This document shows, in pieces, positions 29,771 to 38,259 of a stretch of DNA of 64,000 nucleotides. The stretch's first letter is position 1, and each line of letters opens with the position of its first letter. A program made the translations under genes and the position numbers. The notes below the pieces were generated by a model. The model ran no database searches and was not told the DNA's origin. It saw only the letters and a program-made list of their open reading frames with translations. The stretch is from Pseudomonadota bacterium. Lineage in GTDB: Bacteria; Pseudomonadota; Alphaproteobacteria; Acetobacterales; Acetobacteraceae. Location: positions 62,001 through 126,000 of the forward strand of contig JAKADX010000005.1 in assembly GCA_021818505.1 (NCBI GenBank), written 5' to 3'.

Positions 29771-30033
29771 CAGCCGTGGAACCCGAAATGCAGCCCGGCA
29801 TGGCCGAAGCCGCCGCGCACCACGCGCTCCAGCGACGCCAGGCGCCAGGAGCCCGTGCCGGAATACCAGTGGCCGTGCGAGGACCACATCGTGCTGCAGA
29901 TCGACGCGGCGTCGGGGTCGCCGCGGGCGCGCGCCTCGCGGCAGGCGCGGTCGGTGTCCATCGAGGCGGCGACCCCGTAGCCGAGGGCACCGCCGCCGAT
30001 CAGGACCAGCGCGATCTGGCTCGCGGTGCGCAT
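29770..30033 (-). CDS. Small exported or membrane-anchored protein, DUF1190-like position
   Basis: The 87-residue product has an N-terminal hydrophobic segment ([16 protein letters not shown]), two cysteines ([10 protein letters not shown] and ASICSTMW) and a glycine/histidine-rich C-terminus ([15 protein letters not shown]). The spacing of the Cys-containing segments and the RGGFG tail recall YgiB/YjfM (DUF1190) proteins, which partner the ATP-grasp and DUF350 proteins elsewhere; I rate this as position-based inference. It is the first gene of the four-gene run ending with comEC. Confidence 0.6.
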   Translation of the reverse strand: MRTASQIALVLIGGGALGYGVAASMDTDRACREARARGDPDAASICSTMWSSHGHWYSGTGSWRLASLERVVRGGFGHAGLHFGFHG

Positions 30034-30123
30034 CGTGTGCGGCGGCCCGGCTGTTGCGACCGGCGATCAAACCATGCGGCGGCGGCATCGCGCCAGTGCG
30101 GCGATTGCGCTAAACCGGCGGCC

Positions 30124-31521
30124 ATGACCGTCCGCACCCGCTTCGCCCCCAGCCCGACCGGCCTGCTGCATATCGGCGGCGCCCGCACGGCGCTGTTCAA
30201 CGAGTTGTTCGCCCGCCACCACGCCGGCGAATTCCTGCTCCGTATCGAGGATACCGACCGCGAGCGCAGCACCGAGGCGGCGACGCAGGTGATCCTCGAC
30301 GGGCTGGACTGGCTCGGCCTCAGGCCCGACGCGGCGCCGGTGTTTCAATCGACCCGGCAGGCGCGGCACGCCGAGGTGGCGTTGCAGATGCTCGCCGCCG
30401 GGCAGGCGTACAAATGCTACTGCACGCCGGCGGAGTTGCAGGCGATGCGCGAGCGCGCGCTCGCCGAGGGCCGCCCGCCCCGCTACGACGGACGCTGGCG
30501 CGACCGCGATCCGGCCGAGGCGCCGCCGGGCGTCGCGCCCGCGATCCGCCTGCGCGCGCCGCGCGACGGCGAGACCGTCGTGCATGACCTGGTGCAGGGC
30601 GAGGTTCGCGTCGCCAACAGCGAACTCGACGACATGATCATCCTGCGCAGCGACGGCACGCCGACCTATCTGCACGCCGTCGTGGTGGACGACCACGACA
30701 TGGCGATCACGCACGTCATCCGCGGCGACGACCACCTGACCAACACCTTCCGCCAGTTGCAGATCTATCGCGCGATGGGGTGGGAGCCGCCGGCGTTCGC
30801 GCATATCCCGCTGATCCACGGCGCGGACGGCGCGAAACTGTCCAAGCGCCACGGCGCGGTCAGCGTGCTGGAATTCCGCGAGCAGGGATTTTTGCCTGAG
30901 GCGCTCTGCAACTATCTGCTGCGGCTCGGCTGGGCGCATGGCGATGCCGAGATCATCGCGCGCGAGGACGCGATCCGCCTGTTCGACCTTGACGGCGTGG
31001 GGCGCGCGGCGGCGCGGATGGACTATGCGAAGCTCACGCATCTCAACGGCGTCTGGCTGCGCGCGGCGAGCGACGACCGGCTGGCCGCGGACGTGTACGA
31101 GCGGCTCGCCCGCCGCACCGATCTCGCGCTGGGCACGGATGCGATGCACCGCATCCGCGCGCTGATGCCGGCGCTGAAGGAGCGGGCCAAGACGCTGGCG
31201 GAGCTTGCCGATTCGGCGGCGTTCCTGGCGCATCCTCTGCCCTTGCCGATGGAGCCGAAGGCGGCGGCGCTGCTGACGCCGGAGGCGCGGCTGATGCTGC
31301 GCGATCTGGCCGGCGCGCTGGCGGCCACGGATTTTTCCGCGGCCGGGATCGACGCCGCCCTGCGCGCCTTCGCCGAGGCGCATGGCAAAAAGCTGGGGCA
31401 GGTGGCGCAGCCGCTGCGCGCCGCGCTGACCGGCAGCACCACCAGCCCGCCGATCGACGCGACGGCGGCGGCGCTGGGGCGGGAGGAGGTGCTGGCGCGG
31501 ATCGCGGCGGTCGCTGCGTGA
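30124..31521 (+). CDS. gltX: Glutamyl-tRNA synthetase
   Basis: The 465-residue class I synthetase begins [20 protein letters not shown] with the HIGH-type motif (LLHIGG) and has KLSKR near residue 238 (the KMSKS loop). [19 protein letters not shown] and [18 protein letters not shown] are GluRS signatures. Alphaproteobacteria usually encode two GltX enzymes, one charging tRNA-Gln for the amidotransferase route; I cannot tell which this is. It lies where gltX normally follows comEC in the conserved block, but gltA does not follow. Confidence 0.95.
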   Translation: MTVRTRFAPSPTGLLHIGGARTALFNELFARHHAGEFLLRIEDTDRERSTEAATQVILDGLDWLGLRPDAAPVFQSTRQARHAEVALQMLAAGQAYKCYCTPAELQAMRERALAEGRPPRYDGRWRDRDPAEAPPGVAPAIRLRAPRDGETVVHDLVQGEVRVANSELDDMIILRSDGTPTYLHAVVVDDHDMAITHVIRGDDHLTNTFRQLQIYRAMGWEPPAFAHIPLIHGADGAKLSKRHGAVSVLEFREQGFLPEALCNYLLRLGWAHGDAEIIAREDAIRLFDLDGVGRAAARMDYAKLTHLNGVWLRAASDDRLAADVYERLARRTDLALGTDAMHRIRALMPALKERAKTLAELADSAAFLAHPLPLPMEPKAAALLTPEARLMLRDLAGALAATDFSAAGIDAALRAFAEAHGKKLGQVAQPLRAALTGSTTSPPIDATAAALGREEVLARIAAVAA

Positions 31522-31568
31522 TCCGCCTGACGGCGCATGACCGCGTTCTTCGACAGGGGTGCCAAGCT

Positions 31569-31781
31569 ATGAGCAAGGCCAGCGCCAGTTACGACCCGGA
31601 GGCCGACGCGATCGCCGTGCGATTCGCGCCGGAGGGTGCGCGCTATGCCGAGAGCGAGGAGGTCGCGCCTGGCGTGGTCCTCGACTATGACACCGAGGGG
31701 CGGGTGATCGGGGTCGAGCTTCTGTTCGTTCGTGACCTGATCGCCTCCGCCACCCCCAGCCGCGCCGCCGCCGCGCGCTGA
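31569..31781 (+). CDS. DUF2283-family small protein
   Basis: The 70-residue product from ATG 31569 has the family pattern SYDPEADAIAVRF, ESEEVAPGVVLDYDTEGRVIGVELL. These short, beta-rich proteins occur alone or near toxin-antitoxin and mobile genes, and have no proven role. The start is 47 bp after gltX. Confidence 0.85.
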   Translation: MSKASASYDPEADAIAVRFAPEGARYAESEEVAPGVVLDYDTEGRVIGVELLFVRDLIASATPSRAAAAR

Positions 31782-31894
31782 GCGGCGGCTCTGCTCCCGA
31801 TCGCCGCCAACGCGCGGCCCGGCGCCGCAGGATGGCCGGCCGAGAGTGTTATTCCCGTAGCGGAACGATTTGGACGCGCGGGGGCAGCGCGCCA

Positions 31895-32497
31895 TCAGGC
31901 TTGAACCGGCGGGCCAGAGCCACTGAGATGGAGCAGCGGTGGCAGAGGCGGTGATGCCCGGGAGGGTGACGGCGGGCCGGGCGGTGTTGCGGCCGGCGCC
32001 GGCGGGTCGGCGGCGGCGGGCGGGTCCGGCACGGCCGCCGGTGCGCTCCCGGCCGGTTTCAGGCCGGGCGGCGGGCGGATGCCGAGCATCCAGCAGAGCG
32101 AGCGCAGGGGGCGCGCTGACTGCGGGGCAGCGGCGATGAAGTCCGCCATCTCCGGCTGGGCGAGCAGGTGGCGCAACTGCGAGGCCCCGCCGGCGGTCTC
32201 CTGCACCAGCCGCACCAGCCACGCGAAACCCTGCGGCAACGGCGGCTTCCGGCAGGGCCGCGTCGGTTGCTGCGCCGGCCGCCGGCGGCTCGCGGCCCGG
32301 CGCCGCAGCCTGCCCGCCTGGAGGCGCGCGGCGATGTCCGCGAGGCGGCCGGCGATGCGGCGCAGCCGCGAGCAGATCAGGACGATCAGCGGCCCCGCCA
32401 GCCGGCGCCGGGCGATCTGCGCGGCCACGACCCTGTGCAGCAGGCCGATGATGCCGGCGAGGCTTTGGGCCGGGATGAGGGGAGGGGCTTGGGGCAC
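31895..32497 (-). CDS. Conserved Acetobacteraceae-type hypothetical protein
   Basis: A GTG at 32497 opens 200 codons. The N-terminal part (PPLIPAQSLAGIIGLLHRVV, then ICSRLRRIAGRLADIAARLQ) forms amphipathic helices. A basic linker is followed by GFAWLVRLVQETAGGASQL, LLAQPEMADFIAAAPQ and LCWMLGIRPPP, then a Pro/Ala/Ser-rich tail. I recall this layout from multi-copy hypothetical proteins in Acetobacteraceae but know of no function. The longer frame extending upstream would overlap the lipoprotein gene and is rejected. A truncated second copy of the 5' half lies 1.26 kb away. Confidence 0.7.
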   Translation of the reverse strand: MPQAPPLIPAQSLAGIIGLLHRVVAAQIARRRLAGPLIVLICSRLRRIAGRLADIAARLQAGRLRRRAASRRRPAQQPTRPCRKPPLPQGFAWLVRLVQETAGGASQLRHLLAQPEMADFIAAAPQSARPLRSLCWMLGIRPPPGLKPAGSAPAAVPDPPAAADPPAPAATPPGPPSPSRASPPLPPLLHLSGSGPPVQA

Positions 32498-32534
32498 GAC
32501 AGTACAACTAACATAACCGTGGGGGTTGGGCAAG
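32239..32534. repeat. Direct repeat, copy 1 (~300 bp, diverged)
   Basis: This segment, which spans the 5' half of the 31895-32497 gene and its upstream region, recurs in the same orientation at 33499-33796. By eye the two are more than 80 percent identical with a few small indels; both include the motifs GCGATGCGGCGCAGCCGCGA and GAGGCTTTGGGCCGGGATG. Confidence 0.85.
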
Positions 32535-32630
32535 TGCGATGTTGACAGCCGCGCGTCCGTCGCCATGGTTTCGGGGGCAGGAAGAACGGCTGGAGCAATG
32601 CGTGGCACGCCGGACCCGGGCCGAGGCGGA

Positions 32631-33002
32631 ATGGCGGCCCTGATACGCGCGACGGCGGTCGTCGCGCTGCTCGCTGTCGGCGGCTGCGCCGTCTCGCGCG
32701 GCGATCTGGGCGACAAGCTGCCGCCATCGGCGATCGCGCAGATCAAGGAAGGGCAGTCCACGCAGGCGCAGGTGATCGCCCTGCTCGGCGCGCCGGCGAG
32801 CGTGCAGCAGATCGGCGAGCAGACCGTGTTTCACTATTACCACTACGCCTTGAAGCACGGCACTTTCCTGGTGTTCTCGCGCGTCAACATTGCGGGCGAC
32901 GACACCTACGTCTTTTTCGATCGCAACGGCGTCGTGCGGCAGGTGATCAGCGGCAACCGCAGCGACCGGCTGCGCTTCCAGTTCTGGCCGTTCGGCGGCT
33001 GA
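32631..33002 (+). CDS. BamE/SmpA-like lipoprotein 1
   Basis: From ATG 32631 (GAGGCGGA upstream) the 123-residue product has a lipoprotein signal (IRATAVVALLAVGGC). The mature part contains IKEGQSTQAQVIALLGAP, the helix-and-turn pattern of the SmpA/OmlA/BamE-like fold, then VFHYYHYALKHGTFLVFSRV. An earlier ATG at 32598 is possible. BamE proper is a subunit of the outer-membrane assembly machine, but this protein is only fold-related. It is followed 4 bp later by a second lipoprotein of the same design. Confidence 0.78.
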   Translation: MAALIRATAVVALLAVGGCAVSRGDLGDKLPPSAIAQIKEGQSTQAQVIALLGAPASVQQIGEQTVFHYYHYALKHGTFLVFSRVNIAGDDTYVFFDRNGVVRQVISGNRSDRLRFQFWPFGG

Positions 33003-33006
33003 CGCG

Positions 33007-33447
33007 ATGCTGCGGCCCTGCGGCCTTTCGTTTCTGCTGGCGGCGGCGCTCGCGCTCGGCGGTTGCACGCCGATCTACTGGGACCGCGTCACCCTCAATC
33101 AGAAACTCAGTGCCCACGACATTGCCTTCATCGTGCCGGGCCGTACGCCGTTTGCCGAGGTGATCGCGCGCCTGGGCGCGCCGGGCGAGCTTGCGCCGGC
33201 GGATGCCGGGTTCGTGGCGAGCTATTTCTATTACGATGCGGCCGATTTCTACGTGAATCTCGGCTATCCGATCGGCTTCATCAGCCCCATCGCGTCCGAG
33301 GTGCCGCACCGCCTCGCGCTCGGCACCACGGGAATCGGCACGGATCGGTTGGAGATCGGGGTCGGCGCGGATGGGCGCGTGACCTCCGCCGCCTTTGCCG
33401 GGGCCGATCGCGCCGGGCGGTTCAGCGTCCTGCCGGTCGGCAACTGA
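33007..33447 (+). CDS. BamE/SmpA-like lipoprotein 2
   Basis: The 146-residue product carries a type II signal with lipobox LALGGC. VPGRTPFAEVIARLGAPGE again matches the OmlA/BamE turn motif, followed by SYFYYDAADFYVNLGYPIGF. It lies 4 bp after the first lipoprotein, so the two form an operon and probably arose by an old duplication. The 3' end is overlapped by the truncated repeat copy on the other strand. Confidence 0.78.
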   Translation: MLRPCGLSFLLAAALALGGCTPIYWDRVTLNQKLSAHDIAFIVPGRTPFAEVIARLGAPGELAPADAGFVASYFYYDAADFYVNLGYPIGFISPIASEVPHRLALGTTGIGTDRLEIGVGADGRVTSAAFAGADRAGRFSVLPVGN

Positions 33448-33498
33448 CAGCCCGCGTCGGGCGCATCAGCGACACGCCATGCAACGATGCACGCCACG

Positions 33499-33796
33499 AC
33501 GGCGGCGTCCGGCAGGGCCGTTTCGGCGGCGCCGGCCGGCTGCCGATGGGCCGCGGCCCGGCGCCGCAGCTTTCCGGCCTGGAGGCGGGCTGCGATGCTG
33601 GCGAGGCGGCCGGCGATGCGGCGCAGCCGCGAGCAGATCAGGATGATCGGCGGCCCCGCGAGCCGGCGCCCGGCGATCTGCGCGGCCACGACCCGGTACA
33701 GCAGCTCGATGATGCTAGCGAGGCTTTGGGCCGGGATGGAGGGAGCGGCTTGGGTCACGACAGTATCACTAACACGACGACGTCGGGCTGGGCAAG
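33499..33796. repeat. Direct repeat, copy 2 (~300 bp, diverged)
   Basis: This is the second copy of the segment at 32239-32534, in the same orientation and starting 52 bp after the second lipoprotein gene. It carries only the 5' portion of the hypothetical gene and the region upstream of its GTG. Confidence 0.85.
33505..33758 (-). pseudogene. Truncated copy of the 31895-32497 hypothetical gene
   Basis: A GTG at 33758 opens TQAAPSIPAQSLASIIELLY and ICSRLRRIAGRLASIAARLQ, near-identical to the N-terminal 75 residues of the intact paralogue. Similarity stops near 33499; the GFAWLVRLVQE half is absent and the frame runs on, antisense to the lipoprotein gene, to 33264 with unrelated sequence. I read it as a truncated duplicate, not a functional gene. 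Confidence 0.7.
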
Positions 33797-34091
33797 GGCA
33801 GGTGATGGATCAGTTTGAATTTCGGATTTCGACCCAACCTAGCCGTATGCTCGCCGAGTGAGCGATTCGGAAAGCTGCCATTCATCGGCGCAGGCTGACG
33901 GCAGTTGGGCGCCGAGCGTGGCCGCTAAACGGATCGCGATCGAACCGCAGGGTTCGACCGAGGCTGTGTGGTACCCTTGCTGGGTGCGTCGCCTGTGGCC
34001 GGCCACCCGCATTCATTCGATAACGCTCAGGCCTGGGGACGGCGGCTCGTGTGTTCGGCTAGCGTCCTCCGGCTCCCAAAGCCATCGGGCC
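33797..34091. other. Gap without a recognisable gene
   Basis: Almost 500 bp separate the truncated repeat from the SEC-C gene. The first 295 bp hold a short inverted repeat (TCGAACC-GCAG-GGTTCGA, about 33942-33959) and a spurious open frame, but no domain, RNA gene or promoter that I can support. The rest is the integrase remnant listed next. Confidence 0.5.
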
Positions 34092-34239
34092 GTACGATGC
34101 CGCACCTACACTGGAATCACCACAGCCTCTGAGCTAACGTCCGACCCGGATCACGCAACGGGAGCAGGCCACGACCAAGCTATATGACCGCCGCGCGGGC
34201 CAGATTTCGCTCAACGTGATCGAGAAGATCTCGATCTGA
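34092..34239 (+). pseudogene. Remnant of a tyrosine recombinase (phage integrase) C-terminus
   Basis: The last 25 codons before TGA 34237-34239 read ATTKLYDRRAGQISLNVIEK and ISI, the ending of many alphaproteobacterial integrases (TTKLYDRxxDxxxxxEVExI). The Tyr in TKLYDR is the catalytic nucleophile position. About 50 bp earlier, in another frame, RTYTGITTA resembles the RATGITAY segment after the HxxR motif. A stop codon at 34135-34137 lies in the Tyr frame, so the gene is degenerate. The rest of the integrase is not recognisable. Confidence 0.6.
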
Positions 34240-34257
34240 CGGTTGGGCGGCAAAGCG

Positions 34258-35907
34258 ATGACGAAGACCGGCCGCAACCAACCCTGCCCCTGCGGCAGTA
34301 GCAAAAAATTCAAACGCTGCTGCGGCGCCATTGCCGCGCCCCCGCAGCGGCGGCGGCCGGCGTCGCCGGAGATGATCCGCGCGCTCGAACGGCACAATGC
34401 CGCCGAGCGCATCCGCCAGCAGCAACAGGGCCTCGGCAGGCCAATTATCGCGGGCCGCCTCAACGACCACCAGATCGTTGCCGTCGGCAACACGATCCAT
34501 TGGTCGAAGACCGCCAAGACCTTTGCGGATTTTCTAGGCGAATACATCAAGCGCAAGCTCGGCAGCGAATGGGGTAATGCCGAGCTCGCCAAACCGCTCG
34601 CGCAGCGGCACACGCTCCTGCAGTGGTACGATGCCTATTGCCGTTACCAAATGGCGACCATTCCCGTTCCCGGCGAGGTGAGCACCGCAGAGGTGACTGG
34701 CGTGGTCGCCTGCTATCTCGGCACCGCCTACAACCTTTATCTGCTCGACCACAATGTCGAGTTGCAGTCCCGCCTTATACGGCGGCTCAAGAACCCGCGC
34801 GAGTTTCAGGGTGCCTATTACGAGCTCATCGTCGCGAACACGCTCATTCGCGCCGGCTTCAAGCTCACGCTCGAGGACGAGACCGATAGGACCGCCAAGC
34901 ACTGCGAATTTGCGGCACTGTCCCGCACCGACAAGAAATATTGGGTGGAGGCGAAGATGCGGGCCGTGGCGGGCCTGCTCGGCAAGGATCACAATGACGG
35001 CGGGCCCGACCGCAACCCGCTGTCCCAGATGATTCAGCATCTCAACAACGCTTTGCGCAAGCCCGCGGCCGACGACCGGCTCATTTTTATCGATCTCAAC
35101 GCCGATCCCTCGATCGGCGCAGATGGCAAACCCAGCTGGGCGCAACCTGCATTTGCGCGCCTCGAACGGTATGAGGCGCGGGAACTGACGGCCGGCCAGG
35201 GCGCCTATGTGTTCCTCACAAATACGCCGTATCACCGCATGCTCGATGCGCCGCTGCACACCGCCCTCGCGGCGTTCGGTCTCGGCATCCCGGACTTCAA
35301 CCGGCCAGGCGCCTTGCGGCTCAGCGAGATGTATCAGCGCAAGCAAAAGCACATCGACGCTCACCACATCGCCGAGGCTTTCGCAAAATACCCGCAGCTG
35401 CCGACCACGTTCGATGGCAGCCTTCCCTCTGAGAGCCTCGACGGCAAGCCGCGCGCGATGATCGGCGAGACTTATCTGTTCGAGGGCATAAAGAACCTGT
35501 CCGGCACGGACGGCGATCTGGTAGCGACGGTGACGACGGCTGCCGTGATAGAAGCCGAGAAGGCAGCCTATATCGGCGTCACCGACCAAGCCGGTCGCTC
35601 CTGCATTCTGACGGAACCGATGACCGACCAGCAACTCGCCGACTACAAGGCGCACCCGGAAGCGTATTTTGGCAGGCTGCAACATGTGGGGGGCAAGGTG
35701 AACAGCCCTTATGAGCTGTTCGAGTTTTTCATGGAATCCTACAAGGGTCTGGCCAGAGACGCGCTGCTGGAGCAGCTTGCGGGTCATCCCGACGCCGCAG
35801 GGTTCGCCGGCATGAGCGACGAAGAGCTACTCGCCACATGTTGCGAGGGCATGGTTGCCGCGTCGAGCATGTTCAGGCAGGCGACCGCGTTGGCGGAGAC
35901 TGCGTAG
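34258..35907 (+). CDS. SEC-C zinc-motif protein with PD-(D/E)XK nuclease-like region
   Basis: The 549-residue protein opens with a SEC-C motif: RNQPCPCGSSKKFKRCCG, with Cys10, Cys12, Cys21 and Cys22 binding zinc. At residues 180-233 it reads FQGAYYELIVANTLIRAGF, an acidic residue in HCEFAAL (Glu217) and YWVEAKM (Glu231-x-Lys233). This matches the order of a PD-(D/E)XK nuclease core, though the remaining domains (240-549) are unknown to me. It begins 18 bp after integrase debris, is lower in GC than its neighbours, and stands close to a broken toxin-antitoxin pair. A defence function is plausible but inferred. No signal peptide or membrane helix is present. Confidence 0.75.
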   Translation: MTKTGRNQPCPCGSSKKFKRCCGAIAAPPQRRRPASPEMIRALERHNAAERIRQQQQGLGRPIIAGRLNDHQIVAVGNTIHWSKTAKTFADFLGEYIKRKLGSEWGNAELAKPLAQRHTLLQWYDAYCRYQMATIPVPGEVSTAEVTGVVACYLGTAYNLYLLDHNVELQSRLIRRLKNPREFQGAYYELIVANTLIRAGFKLTLEDETDRTAKHCEFAALSRTDKKYWVEAKMRAVAGLLGKDHNDGGPDRNPLSQMIQHLNNALRKPAADDRLIFIDLNADPSIGADGKPSWAQPAFARLERYEARELTAGQGAYVFLTNTPYHRMLDAPLHTALAAFGLGIPDFNRPGALRLSEMYQRKQKHIDAHHIAEAFAKYPQLPTTFDGSLPSESLDGKPRAMIGETYLFEGIKNLSGTDGDLVATVTTAAVIEAEKAAYIGVTDQAGRSCILTEPMTDQQLADYKAHPEAYFGRLQHVGGKVNSPYELFEFFMESYKGLARDALLEQLAGHPDAAGFAGMSDEELLATCCEGMVAASSMFRQATALAETA

Positions 35908-36143
35908 CTGCCCTCTTCTGCACCGTAGTCGCGTTGCGGGCTCGGCGTTCCTGTCCGTGGACCTCGATATTACGCCAGAGGCGCGAGACGATCAGGTCCG
36001 CATTCCTGGCCGTCATTCTCATAAGCGGAAAGGCAGCTCGCCACCCAAAGCCGAAATACAAAATGAGAAACTACCCAAGCGCGATGTTTTGCCTGCTCAG
36101 GCGGCGAGGGCCGTGCCAGGACCGGTTTGACGATTGCTGTGCC

Positions 36144-36533
36144 TCATCCCCGCAGATCGCGTTGGGCGGGTTGCAGCCGCCTAGGCGGTGGCGACTGCCC
36201 GCGCTTCTGCTCGAATATCGTCACCACCCTGGCCAGCACGTCCTGCAAAATTTCCGCCGGCAGTACATCGACCTTCCTGCCATGCCGTGCCGCGAGATCG
36301 AGCACGCGCGGCTGGTCGCAGCGGACAATGCCGGTCGTGCCGATGCCGCTGATCGGCACGGCAAACCCGAGCCGGCGGGCGAACCTGCCGCCGTTGGTGA
36401 TCGGCAGCACCACAGGCAGCCTGGTCGCCTTGTTGAACTCGGTCGGCGAGATCACGAGGACCGGGCAATGTCCCTGCTGCTCATGGCCGGGCGCGGGGTC
36501 GAGGCTCACCAGCTAGCTGCCGCCCCGGTTCAC
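36144..36533 (-). pseudogene. PemK/MazF-type toxin with nonsense codon 7
   Basis: The body is a clear PemK/MazF endoribonuclease: SLDPAPGHEQQGHCPVLVIS, VVLPITNGG, GFAVPISGIGTTGIVRCDQP and LPAEILQDVLARVVTIFE. The expected start is GTG 36533, overlapping the antitoxin stop (GTGA). From it the frame reads MNRGGS then TAG (36515-36513) then LVSLDP. Family members have RGDIWLVSLDP, so TAG replaces the conserved Trp codon. Reinitiation at GTG 36509 would give 121 residues missing the first strand. The toxin is therefore probably inactive. A 236-bp stretch beyond its 3' end, up to the SEC-C gene, holds nothing I recognise. Confidence 0.75.
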
Positions 36534-36787
36534 AACTTCTCCCGCCCGGCCGCCGGCGCATCGACCCACTCCCGTTCCTCGGCCGGCGGCGGCTGCGAAT
36601 AGTCGGACGCCGCCAGCAGTTCGGCGAGCGAGTAGCGCGGTCGCGGCTGCGGTTCGATCACCAGCCGCCCGTCATCGACCGTGAGCGCAACGGTTGTCCC
36701 GGCTTGCAGGTTGAGCATGTCGAGGATCGCTGGGGGAATGGCCAGCATGACCGATCCGCTGACCCTGCGAAGACGGGCGCTGTGCAT
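36530..36787 (-). CDS. AbrB/MazE-type antitoxin
   Basis: From ATG 36787, with GAGGGA upstream, the 85-residue product has the SpoVT-AbrB swapped-hairpin motif (LRRVSGSVMLAIPPAILDML, then GTTVALTVDDGRLVIEP) and an acidic C-terminus (YSLAELLAASDY onward) that would wrap the toxin. Its stop overlaps the proper toxin start. It would bind its own promoter as MazE-type antitoxins do. An earlier ATG at 36808 lacks a ribosome site. Confidence 0.85.
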   Translation of the reverse strand: MHSARLRRVSGSVMLAIPPAILDMLNLQAGTTVALTVDDGRLVIEPQPRPRYSLAELLAASDYSQPPPAEEREWVDAPAAGREKL

Positions 36788-36842
36788 CCCCGATTCCCTC
36801 AGTTGCATGAGAAACTAATCGCCACTCCGCGCAACAGGCCGC

Positions 36843-37628
36843 CTACTCGTTCACCACGTTGAACCTTCGCAACTCCGCGCGCGTCAGCGGGCGCGGCGTG
36901 TCGTTGGGGATGGCGGCGAACTCGGTGAGGAAATCGAGTGACAACTGCATGCGCAGCAGGAACTGGCCGATCTTGGCCGCGATCTGGGCGGAGGATTGCT
37001 GGATCAGCTTGATGTCCTCGGCCACTGCCTGATCGCGCAGGAACGCGGCGAGCGATTCCTGATGCTGTGCGAGGTACGACTGCACGCCCGCCGGATCGAG
37101 CTGCGTGTCGGGGAAGCGGGCGTTGAAGTCGGCGAGGCTGGCCGGCGGGTCGCGCACGTCGCGCGCCACTTCCCGCGCCAGTGCGCCGCCCGAGGCGAAC
37201 ATGTGAACGTCGAAGCTGGCACCGTCATCGATGCGGCGGATCACGCCGCCCATGAAGGCGAAGTTGCAGGCGCTGGCGCAGCGCGCGCCGCGCGGCACGC
37301 GGGCCGCCAGACCCCGCTCGCGCATGATATAGCCCATGCGCAGGCCCTCATCGAGCAGGCCGCCCTGGGAGAAGAACTGCACTTCCTCGATCGGTGTCGC
37401 GGCGGCCAGCGCGGCGTTGAAGCGCGCGGCGTCGCCCTGCCCGATGCCGCCCCAGGCCAGCACGATGCGCGCGGCGCCGTGCGGGATGGCGGCGAAGTGC
37501 ATGTGCTTCGCGGCCACCACCTCAGCCCAGCGCAGCGATTGCGGCGGCGCCTCCAGCGTCTGCGCCCGCGTCGCGGCGGGCAGCAGCAGCGCGGCGGCAA
37601 GGGCGGCGGCGCGGACTGCGCCGGGCAT
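36843..37628 (-). CDS. Exported ClpP/crotonase-fold protein
   Basis: The 261-residue protein has a signal peptide ending ATRAQ (about residue 23). The core [39 protein letters not shown] and [18 protein letters not shown], then FDVHMF, resembles the periplasmic ClpP-like proteins: Ser of CASAC would be the nucleophile and His of VHMF the base. Whether it is a peptidase is unknown. It is 1 bp downstream of the glycine-zipper lipoprotein and probably shares its transcript. Confidence 0.72.
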   Translation of the reverse strand: MPGAVRAAALAAALLLPAATRAQTLEAPPQSLRWAEVVAAKHMHFAAIPHGAARIVLAWGGIGQGDAARFNAALAAATPIEEVQFFSQGGLLDEGLRMGYIMRERGLAARVPRGARCASACNFAFMGGVIRRIDDGASFDVHMFASGGALAREVARDVRDPPASLADFNARFPDTQLDPAGVQSYLAQHQESLAAFLRDQAVAEDIKLIQQSSAQIAAKIGQFLLRMQLSLDFLTEFAAIPNDTPRPLTRAELRRFNVVNE

Positions 37629-37629
37629 G

Positions 37630-38130
37630 TCAGCTCTGCTTCGTCCAGGCACCGCTCGGCCCGCGGCAGTAGCGCGAGGTCTGCCGTGTCTGCTCGCCGT
37701 TGATGTAGGCGATCTCGCTCACGTCGCGGCACTGCCCGCCATCGGCCTGCGGCTGCACGCCGACCACCTGGGCGCTGCCGTTGATGCCGCTGTTGTGGTC
37801 GGAGTTCCAGCCGACCGGCTGACCGGTCTCGCCCGGCGGGACGGGTTCGGCGAGTGCCTGCGTGGTCGCCGCCTCGGCGCGCTGGCGGTCGGCCTGATCG
37901 AGATGCGCGCCGATGGCGCTGCCGAGCAGATAGCCGCCGACCGAGCCGAGCACGCCGGCGATCAGCGCGCCGTTGCCGCCGAAGCTGCTGCCGAGCAGCC
38001 CACCGGCGATGGCGCCCGCGGCGCCGCCGAGCAGCCCGCCCGCCTGCTGGTCGTTCTGCATCCCCGGCACGTCCTGGCAGGCCGACAGCGTCAGCGCCGC
38101 CGCCAGCGCGAGTGCCCCCGTTTTGCGCAT
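37630..38130 (-). CDS. Glycine-zipper lipoprotein
   Basis: The ATG at 38130 lies behind GGGAGAGCGGC. The 166-residue product has a lipoprotein signal ending LTLSAC. A glycine-zipper stretch follows ([36 protein letters not shown]), like the 17-kDa/SlyB surface antigens, then a soluble tail with [18 protein letters not shown]. It would sit in the outer membrane. It diverges from pyrB. Confidence 0.85.
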   Translation of the reverse strand: MRKTGALALAAALTLSACQDVPGMQNDQQAGGLLGGAAGAIAGGLLGSSFGGNGALIAGVLGSVGGYLLGSAIGAHLDQADRQRAEAATTQALAEPVPPGETGQPVGWNSDHNSGINGSAQVVGVQPQADGGQCRDVSEIAYINGEQTRQTSRYCRGPSGAWTKQS

Positions 38131-38259
38131 GGTGCCGCTCTCCCAGGCTCCCTGCGGCAGCGTATTGATCCGCCGGCGCGGTCGCAAGCATGGCGCAGCG
38201 CTGGCGGAGCCGGCGGCCCGCCGCTAACCTCCCGCGCGGACGGAGGGGGCGAGTCGCGC

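Noticed and set aside
33858-34187. 109-codon plus-strand frame in the gap before the SEC-C gene
   Set aside because: Overlaps the integrase remnant in another frame, has no ribosome site and no protein-like pattern.
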